From contig CAJMAW010000100.1 of NCBI GenBank assembly GCA_905211485.1, positions 1 through 11,622 on the forward strand: a stretch of DNA of 11,622 nucleotides, given 5' to 3'. Positions 1 to 5,863 of the stretch are shown in pieces (within the stretch, counting starts at the first letter, position 1; each line of letters starts with the position of its first letter). Both the position numbers and the translations under genes were made by a program. The DNA is from an uncultured Lentisphaeria bacterium. GTDB lineage: Bacteria; Verrucomicrobiota; Lentisphaeria; Victivallales; UBA1829. Below the pieces are notes generated by a model. It saw nothing but the letters and a program-made list of their open reading frames with translations. It did not search any database and was not told the origin of the DNA.

Positions 1-1
1 G

Positions 2-127
2 GATATGCACAAGGCCTGTCCGAAGGCGGTGTTCGGAAAGGGCGGCGCGTTCTCCGGTGGAAGCATCCGGAATGCGGGAGACGTTTTACGTAAGTGGGTT
101 GACGAGGTCGTGACCATCCGGAAATGA
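2..127 (+). CDS. Flavodoxin-like protein, C-terminal fragment (cut by window edge)
   Basis: An open frame enters from the left edge (first full codon at base 2) and stops with TGA at 125-127. The last 41 residues include GGAFSGGSIRNAGDVL followed by KWVDEV. This matches the usual end of small flavodoxin-family proteins, where an [L/F]-x-G-x-x-[V/I]-[R/K]-[N/S]-A segment precedes a final amphipathic helix with a W-[L/V]-[D/E]-[K/E] pattern. Flavodoxins bind FMN and carry single electrons in the cytoplasm or periplasm. The N-terminal part, including the FMN phosphate-binding loop, lies outside the window, so neither location nor partner can be judged. Its stop overlaps the frame of the following hydrolase remnant, suggesting one transcript with the redox genes downstream. 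The assignment rests on a short C-terminus and is moderate; another flavodoxin-fold reductase is possible. Confidence 0.55.
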   Translation, partial: DMHKACPKAVFGKGGAFSGGSIRNAGDVLRKWVDEVVTIRK

Positions 128-138
128 AGGAGTTCCTC

Positions 139-686
139 ATGATGAGAGTCACGCAGAAAATCTCAGTGCTCCTGCTGACGCTGCTTGGCTTTCTTCCCCT
201 TGCCGCGGAAGATTCTGAAGATGTTTCAGAGGAATCCATGGACTTTCTTTCCGCACGTCCGGCCGGAGTGCAGGAACAGAGCGCGCAGGCGGTGCGGGAG
301 GCTCTCAATGGCGGCTTCGAGACACTGAACAAGCTTCGCTCCGGCATGCTTCAGGATGCGGCTCCGCACGCCGGGATCAGACTGGAGAACACGCGTATTG
401 CCAATCGGAGAATCCGCTTCTATTTCCCTGCCGCCGAACCGAAAAAGACGATTGTGCTGTACCTGCACGGCGGCGGGTGGACACTCGGAGGATTGGAGAG
501 GAGCGCCCGGTTCTGCGGCGATCTTGCGAAGGTTTCCGGGCTCGATGTGGCGACACTCGATTATCGCCTTGCGCCGGAGCATCGCGCTCCCGCCGCGCTG
601 GAGGATCTGCTTGCGGCAGTCCGGATGCTCCGGGAGCGCGGATACAGGCGGATTTATCTTGCCGGCGACAGCGCGGGTGCGAATCC
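139..686 (+). pseudogene. Truncated exported alpha/beta hydrolase (HSL/esterase type)
   Basis: The frame begins with a signal peptide (MMRVTQKISVLLLTLLGF, likely cleaved near LAAED). I chose the ATG at 139 because AAGGAG at 127-132 lies six bases upstream; the in-frame ATG at 124 overlaps that site. Family marks of hormone-sensitive-lipase-type esterases are clear: the oxyanion motif HGGGW at residues 110-114, DYRLAPEH at about 141-148, and the nucleophile elbow GDSAG at 176-180 with Ser178. After GDSAGAN the protein loses all similarity, reading PWRRSRASV to a stop at 712-714, which lies inside the next gene. A normal member continues for roughly 100 or more residues carrying the catalytic Asp and His, so this product cannot be active. 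I read it as a gene cut by a deletion that fused it to the ABM remnant. The exact junction is near 681-690. An assembly join is the alternative. Confidence 0.8.
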
Positions 687-905
687 ATGGCGAAGGAGCC
701 GGGCGTCTGTATGATGTATTCGATGCAGGAGAAAGCGCATCCGGAACGGATCACGATTCTCGAGATCTATGCGGACCGCGCCGCCTATGAGCATCATGTC
801 CAAACGCCGCATTTTCAGAAGTACAAGCAGAAAACGCTGAAAACGATCAGACATCTGGATTTGCTCGATCAGAATCCGCTCGTCCCGGAAATGAGGATGA
901 AGTGA
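687..905 (+). pseudogene. 5'-truncated antibiotic biosynthesis monooxygenase (ABM, YgiN-like) domain
   Basis: From about 687 a different frame (0 relative to position 3) carries a recognisable ABM-fold C-terminus of 72 residues: EPGVCMMYSMQEK, then RITILEIYADRAAYEHH, QTPHFQKY and a final strand ending LVPEMRMK with stop at 903-905. YgiN-like proteins are small cofactor-free dimeric quinol monooxygenases of about 95-105 residues. Here the first beta strand and helix (about 25-30 residues) are missing. The ATG at 687 has no purine-rich ribosome site before it, and the frame upstream is out of register with the hydrolase signal peptide, so little product is expected. The stop overlaps the start of the next gene (TGATG at 903-907), showing that the original gene was operonic with the flavoprotein. 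Confidence is high for the family and good for the truncation. Confidence 0.78.
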
Positions 906-1564
906 TGCCTGCCATGGACAGACGCGAATTCCTCAAAATGACACTGGCGGCAACGGCAGTTCTCTCCGGAAGTGCTGTTCTCGGAGAAATTCTGACACAT
1001 GCGGCAACAAACAGAAAAGGTGGAAAGATGAAAATACTGGTGATTACGGGCAGTCCCCGGAAGAACGGGAATTCCAGCACGCTTGCGGAACACTTCATCC
1101 GGGGAGCGGAAGAGGCCGGACACGAAGTCATCCGTTTCGATGCCGCGTTCAGGAACGTTCATCCCTGCATTGGCTGCAACAAATGCGGCATGAACGGGAA
1201 ATGCGTGTTCCAGGATGATTTTGAATTTGTCCGGAAACACATTATTGACGCCGGGATGCTTGTGTTTGCCACTCCGATGTATTACTTCGGCATTTCCGCG
1301 CAGATCAAGGCGGTAATCGACCGTTTCTATGCGATCAACGATTCGATCCATGTGCCGAAAAAAGCCGTGCTTCTGATGACTTATGCCGACATCGGCGCCC
1401 GGGAAGCGGAAGCGATTCTGTCGCATTATCAAACGCTTCTGGGCTATCTCGGCTGGAGCGATGCCGGTCAGGTGATTGCCCCGGGCGTCTGGCAGGAAGG
1501 CGCGGTCAATCATACCAAATTTCCGGAACAGGCGTATCGGCTTGGGAAAAGTGTCCGGAACTGA
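905..1564 (+). CDS. Tat-leader NAD(P)H-dependent flavoprotein, Isf-like with CX2CX2CX5C motif
   Basis: Start ATG 905 is supported by GAGG at 893-896, eight bases upstream. Residues 4-28 form a Tat-type leader: DRREFLK followed by a hydrophobic Ala/Leu stretch. From residue 42 comes a flavodoxin-fold reductase: MKILVITGSPRKNGNSST is the first strand plus the FMN phosphate loop, and FATPMYYFGISAQIKAVIDR is the typical dimer/flavin region. Between them Cys88, Cys91, Cys94 and Cys100 form CX2CX2CX5C. This fits the compact CX2CX2CX4-7C motif that ligates a 4Fe-4S cluster in archaeal-type iron-sulfur flavoproteins. The protein probably moves electrons between a reduced carrier and an acceptor; the substrate is unknown. 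Tat export would fit a protein folded with its cofactor. An internal ATG at 1028 with AAGGTGG four bases before it could start a leaderless form. This is the only undamaged complete gene in the left-hand string. Confidence 0.82.
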   Translation: MPAMDRREFLKMTLAATAVLSGSAVLGEILTHAATNRKGGKMKILVITGSPRKNGNSSTLAEHFIRGAEEAGHEVIRFDAAFRNVHPCIGCNKCGMNGKCVFQDDFEFVRKHIIDAGMLVFATPMYYFGISAQIKAVIDRFYAINDSIHVPKKAVLLMTYADIGAREAEAILSHYQTLLGYLGWSDAGQVIAPGVWQEGAVNHTKFPEQAYRLGKSVRN

Positions 1565-1622
1565 ATTGGCTGGATTCCATCCGGTCACTGAAGAATCTCT
1601 CTCTCAGGAAACCAGTTATTGC

Positions 1623-1632
1623 AAGGAGGAGG
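1623..1632 (+). promoter_or_regulatory. Strong Shine-Dalgarno site of the DUF362 gene
   Basis: AAGGAGGAGG lies ten bases before ATG 1643. It fixes the Tat-leader start and shows that translation is meant to begin upstream of the frameshift, not at the downstream GTG 1801, which has no comparable site. Confidence 0.7.
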
Positions 1633-1642
1633 AAACACGCGT

Positions 1643-2643
1643 ATGAACAGACGTGAATTTCTGAAAAGCATTTTGACTTTTTCCGCTCTTTTCCCGATCT
1701 CCCGTCTTCTGGTGGGATCAGCCGGGACTCCCGGTGCCGCAAGCGCGGGAAAGGACGGGATCCCGAAGGTATATTTACTTCAGAAATCTCTCCGGAATCC
1801 GTGATCCGCATGTACGGGGCACTGGGGCTTCCGCTGCCGGGGAAGGTGGCGGTAAAGGTGCATTCCGGGGAGAAAGGGAATCAGAATTATCTTCGTCCGG
1901 AATTTCTGCGTCCGATGGTGGAAGCGGTCAGGGGGACGGTTGTGGAGTGCAACACCGCGTACGAGGGAGAGCGGAATTCCACAGGGAAACACCGGAAACT
2001 CCTGGAGGAGCATGGATGGACGAAGCTCTTCCAGGTCGATCTGATGGACGCCGAAGGACCCGATATGGAACTGCCCGTTCCCGGGGGAAAGATCCTGAAA
2101 CGCAATTATGCCGGGAAGAATATGGCGAACTACAATTCCATGCTGGTGCTCTCGCATTTCAAGGGGCATCCGGTCGCCGGGTACGGCGGGGCGCTGAAAC
2201 AGCTTTCCATCGGCTGCGCTTCGACCCGGGGGAAAGCGCAGATCCATTCGGGCGGCGTATCCGGGGACCAGGTGGAATGCTGGAATCACATGGCTTCTCC
2301 AGAGGTGTTCGGAGATGCCATGGCGGAAGCGGCGGGGACAATCGTCGATTATTTCAAGGGCAGAATCGCCTTCGTCAATATGCTCTGCAATCTTTCAGTC
2401 GACTGCGACTGCTGTGCCGTGGCGGAAAATCCCTGCATGAAGGATATCGGAATCCTTTCCTCTGCCGACCCCGTCGCGCTCGATCAGGCGTGCATGGATC
2501 TGATCCGCAATTCAAACGATCCCGGGCGCGACCATTTCCTTGAGCGGGTGGACACCCGAAAAGGGACCCGGGTCATCGACAGCGCCGCGGCAAGAGGAGT
2601 CGGGAAGAAACAATACCGTCTCGTCAGAATCGCCTCCTCCTGA
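1643..2643 (+). pseudogene. Tat-leader DUF362 protein, broken by a one-base frameshift
   Basis: A strong ribosome site (AAGGAGGAGG, 1623-1632) precedes ATG 1643. The N-terminus MNRREFLKSILTFSALFP is a Tat leader like that of the gene upstream. The frame reads to KVY at 1766-1774 and then runs out at a stop at 1802-1804. The expected continuation FTSEISPESVIRMYGALG appears in the next frame from 1774/1777, so one base is missing in or next to the TTT at 1774-1776. From there DUF362 reads through to 2643: GKVAVKVHSGEKGN, YLRPEF, VVECNTAYEG, SHFKGHPVAGYGGALK, then CDCC and the ending DIGILSSADPVALDQA. Restored length is about 333 residues, normal for short DUF362 proteins; these often carry Cys clusters and occur with redox genes, but their reaction is unsettled. 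A weak GTG at 1801 could start only a leaderless product. A sequencing error in the T run would restore the gene. Confidence 0.8.
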
Positions 2644-2655
2644 ACTTTCATCTTT

Positions 2656-2700
2656 CCCCGGGCGCTTGTCTCCTCCCCCCTCCATTCCCCGCGCCCGGGG
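2656..2700. terminator. Perfect 10-bp inverted repeat between convergent genes, possible terminator
   Basis: CCCCGGGCGC at 2656-2665 is matched exactly by GCGCCCGGGG at 2691-2700, with a 25-base C/T-rich loop. It sits 13 bases after the DUF362 stop and in the gap between that gene and the minus-strand vWA operon ending at 2831, the expected place for a shared terminator. No T tract follows on the plus strand (the next bases are GCGCGCTTTCC) and none on the minus strand, so intrinsic termination is unproven. A weaker minus-strand candidate is the small GGC-TTCG-GCC hairpin (2727-2736) followed by TATTTT. I see no gene in 2644-2830. Confidence 0.4.
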
Positions 2701-2830
2701 GCGCGCTTTCCGCTGCTGGGAAAATAGGCCGAAGCCGGAGAAGAGCTTCCCCCCCGGGAAAGAGAACCGTGCTGAGGATGGATCTGACGGGTCGGAACAG
2801 ACAGTTTCAGGAAGACGCTCTTTCAGAGAT

Positions 2831-5800
2831 TCAGAACCTCTTTCTTCCTTTTTCCTTTGCCCGGGCGAGGGCGGAGGAGAGAGAACGTTTTTCCTGAGAT
2901 GGGCGGTTTTCTCCAGGGGATCCGGAGCTTTTCCCATCTCCGCTTCCTCCGGGAATCCCGGAACCCGGAGTCAGGGCGGGAGGATGAGCGGACTCCTTCC
3001 TTCCGTTTCCGCTTTCCGCCCCCTTTTCTTCTTCGGGATCGGGGAGGGGCTTCCCCTGACGTTTCCGGAGGCGTGGGAGCCGGAGCGGCCAAAAATGACG
3101 TCTGTCTTTTCCTGTTCCGTCCGTTTCTTTTCTTTCCCCTGCATCCGCATTTGTTGCAATGGCTTCTTTTATCTGCCGGAGGATCGGAAGCCTTCCCAGT
3201 CCGAGCCGGAGCCAGGCGATTTCCAGCAGCAGAAGCAGCGCCGCCAGAAACGCCGCAAGATGATGAAGAGGAAGGTATCTTTGCTGCGGGCGGATGTCCC
3301 GGAAGATACACTCCATGTCCAGGCGCTCCTGCCCGCCGGTGATTTCCGCGATGCGTTCGAGCGTTTTCCTGCCGCGTGCGGGATCGGTTTCAGGTCGGAA
3401 CTCCTCCGGATAAATCCGGGTGAACACGCCCGCGGGAACGGCATGGGAACCGGAAAGTGGCGAAGAGGGGGACGAGGAGGAAGACGAGGACGCCTCCTCC
3501 GGCGCAGATTTTTCCTCTCTGAATCGTGTTTCCACAAAGCAGGAAAGAATTCCCGATTCGGGGAGGGGAATCTGACAACGCAAAGTATCTTTGGTGCTCC
3601 ATTCAAAGGGGAAAGACCTGCTTTCCGTTGTTTCCGCATCTTCATGAATTGTGCGGAGTTCAGGCAGGGAGATGAAAGGGTCCCGCTCCCGGTCCGGATC
3701 GAGTTCCAGCGTGATGAGCGCGGAGCCGTTCAGGGATTCGGAACGAACGAAGAACGCGTCTCCGGGGAGGTCTTCCGCTTTTCCTGCGAGCCAGCGGAGA
3801 ACGGAAAGGTAGATTTCCGAACTTCCCTTCCAGGCGGCAAAGGGGCCGGAAAATTCGCCGTCGATTTCATTTGTGAAGACGGCCACGCGCCCGCATCCCC
3901 GCTGCCAGAATGCCATGACCGGAGCCCGGAAGGAATCGCCCGTAATGAGTCCGGCGGATGCGCCGGGCTTGAGATAGGTGAGATTGAATCCGCCGATATC
4001 CGGAGGATCTCCGGGAGGCGGAGGCAGGAGGAGGAGGAGATCTTCCGATTTCAGGACGGGTGTCCGATCCATCTGAAACGCGTTGCGGAAGATGCTGATC
4101 GCCTCCTGGGAGAAGAGGCGCGGCAGTTCCATGGGTGTTTCCGCGAAATGGAGATTGCCGCCGCCGAGTTCGGCGATTTCACTCAGAAGCCGGGCGTCCG
4201 GGTCCAAAGGGGTCCCGAGCCCGATGACGCTCAGGGTGATGCCGTTGGAGCGGAGGTGCCCGATAAGTTTTCTGTATTCGCCCGGCTCCTCTGAATCCGA
4301 GGCGTCTGCAAAAAGAATGATGTGCCGTGTGCCCGATTCCTCCGTCAGGAGCATGGCGGCCGCCCGGCTCAGGGCTTCAAAGACGTAAATTCCTCCGCCC
4401 ATTGCCTGGATCTGGCGGATTCTGCCTGCCAGGGAGGGCTTTTCGTCTTCCCTGACCGTGACGAGAGGCAGAACAACGTGAGCTTTGGAGTCAACCGCCA
4501 GGACTCCGATCCTGTCTCCATCGGAGAGCAACTCCAGAAGAGAGGCCGTTCCGTGATTGGCAAGGTCCATTTTCGTCCGGCCGTCCGGAGTTCCCGCGGA
4601 CATGCTTCCGCTCCGGTCGAGAGCTACGACCACCGAGGTCTTCAGACGGCGATGCTCCTTCCGCAGCTCCATGCTCACCGGCAGCACGGACTCCAGCGGA
4701 GAGGCAAAATACCCTCCGGTTCCGAAACTTGTACGTCCTCCGGTCATCATCAGCGCTCCACCGGCATCCTCCACAAAATGCTTCAAGGCGGTCTGTCCGC
4801 GGAATCCGATTTTGTCCGCGGGGACGTTCTCAAGCACCACCGCGCTGAAACGAGAGAGGACGGCGGAAGTCCATTCCATTTTTTCCGGCGGGATGGCCAG
4901 AACGCTGAGACCTCCCTCCCGGGCCAGTTCCGGGAAGCGCGACTTCCCGGACCCGACAATCAGAACCGGTTTCGGCCCGTCCACCCGGGTCACTGCCCGC
5001 GCGACGTTGTTTTCCGGATGCGGATCCCCCGCAGCCGGGCCGATCTGTAAACGGTAGACGGCGTTCCCCGCACGCTCGATCCTGTCCTGGAAAGACAGGC
5101 GGTGTGTTCCCGCCTTCAGGGGAATCTTCCCGGAGGCGACAACGGTTTCCGAATCACGCGTCAGCTGATATTCCAGAATCACGTCCGCGGGCAGAATGAC
5201 CGAGGCTGAAAACTGGAAGGCCTCTCCGGGCGCGCTTTCCAGAGGCGCGTCCAGTGAAAGCACCGCCATGTCGTTCCCGGAAGAGGCGGAATCCATGAGA
5301 CGGTAGTCGACCGGAATTCCGCGTCCCGCGGCCAGGGCGGCCGCGTCGAAAGGCGGAACCCCGTTCCAGAGTCCGTCGCTCAGGATGAGAATCCTCCCCC
5401 CGCCTGCTGCTCTCTCTCCCGGCGCTTCCGCACCTCCCCCTGTGAAGGCCAGAGCTTTTTCCAGCGCGGCCGCCAGATTGGAGGAAGTTCCCGAATGCCA
5501 GGCTCTGAAATTTTCAAATGCGCTGTCTTCCGCAGATTTCTCCAATGCGCTTTCCCCGGAAAAGGAAAACAGTACAAGGCGGTCCTGCGGAGAACGGGTT
5601 TTCTCCAGAATCCCGATCAGTTCCTTCTGATGTTCCCCCGCTTCCGGAGACAGGGACAAAGAACGGTCCGCCAGCACGAGAAGAGTCCCTCCCGGACGCT
5701 CCAGGCAGAGCCTCGGCTCCGCCAGCGCCAGAATGACCAGGATCATCCCAGCAAAACGCAAAAGATCCGGAATCTTTTCCCGGGTCCGCAGAAAGAAATA

Positions 5801-5863
5801 CCACCCCGGAATCACCGGGAGCAGCAGTATCAGCCAGAAGGAGGAGAGAAATTCAAGATGCAT
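2831..5863 (-). CDS. Large membrane protein with two vWA domains and a GATase-like domain
   Basis: This 1010-residue protein has two N-terminal membrane segments (about 8-25 and 34-48). A first vWA domain follows (about 60-190) with MIDAS residues DRSLS at 66-70, Thr126 and Asp163. A linker with extracytoplasmic beta-sandwich character spans about 200-295. A GATase1-like domain (about 298-400) carries the family signature GGRTSFGTGGY and LPV but no obvious catalytic Cys. A second vWA domain (about 408-590) has DRSGSMS at 416-422 and FADASD near 518-523. A C-terminal membrane helix (about 866-886) is followed by a highly charged 120-residue tail. A poly-serine linker lies at 792-798. Related proteins sit beside MoxR ATPase, DUF58 and BatA-like genes and are thought to act in envelope or complex assembly; the precise role is unknown. 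ATG 5863 overlaps the upstream stop by 11 bases, with AAGGAG upstream. Antisense frames here are shadows. Confidence 0.85.
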   Translation of the reverse strand: MHLEFLSSFWLILLLPVIPGWYFFLRTREKIPDLLRFAGMILVILALAEPRLCLERPGGTLLVLADRSLSLSPEAGEHQKELIGILEKTRSPQDRLVLFSFSGESALEKSAEDSAFENFRAWHSGTSSNLAAALEKALAFTGGGAEAPGERAAGGGRILILSDGLWNGVPPFDAAALAAGRGIPVDYRLMDSASSGNDMAVLSLDAPLESAPGEAFQFSASVILPADVILEYQLTRDSETVVASGKIPLKAGTHRLSFQDRIERAGNAVYRLQIGPAAGDPHPENNVARAVTRVDGPKPVLIVGSGKSRFPELAREGGLSVLAIPPEKMEWTSAVLSRFSAVVLENVPADKIGFRGQTALKHFVEDAGGALMMTGGRTSFGTGGYFASPLESVLPVSMELRKEHRRLKTSVVVALDRSGSMSAGTPDGRTKMDLANHGTASLLELLSDGDRIGVLAVDSKAHVVLPLVTVREDEKPSLAGRIRQIQAMGGGIYVFEALSRAAAMLLTEESGTRHIILFADASDSEEPGEYRKLIGHLRSNGITLSVIGLGTPLDPDARLLSEIAELGGGNLHFAETPMELPRLFSQEAISIFRNAFQMDRTPVLKSEDLLLLLPPPPGDPPDIGGFNLTYLKPGASAGLITGDSFRAPVMAFWQRGCGRVAVFTNEIDGEFSGPFAAWKGSSEIYLSVLRWLAGKAEDLPGDAFFVRSESLNGSALITLELDPDRERDPFISLPELRTIHEDAETTESRSFPFEWSTKDTLRCQIPLPESGILSCFVETRFREEKSAPEEASSSSSSSPSSPLSGSHAVPAGVFTRIYPEEFRPETDPARGRKTLERIAEITGGQERLDMECIFRDIRPQQRYLPLHHLAAFLAALLLLLEIAWLRLGLGRLPILRQIKEAIATNADAGERKETDGTGKDRRHFWPLRLPRLRKRQGKPLPDPEEEKGAESGNGRKESAHPPALTPGSGIPGGSGDGKSSGSPGENRPSQEKRSLSSALARAKEKGRKRF

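Noticed and set aside
477..905. 142-residue frame as a full-length ABM protein
   Set aside because: Only residues from about 687 resemble the ABM fold; the preceding part is an out-of-frame reading of the hydrolase gene.
1801..2643. DUF362 gene read as intact from GTG 1801
   Set aside because: Family similarity extends upstream of 1801 in this frame (FTSEISPESV), and the leader with its strong ribosome site lies in the other frame, so the gene is better described as frameshifted.
2540..4294. Long plus-strand open frame of 584 residues antisense to the vWA-GATase gene
   Set aside because: Low-complexity Arg/Gly/Phe-rich translation with no family features, overlapping both the DUF362 end and the clearly coding minus-strand gene; best explained by the minus-strand codon usage.
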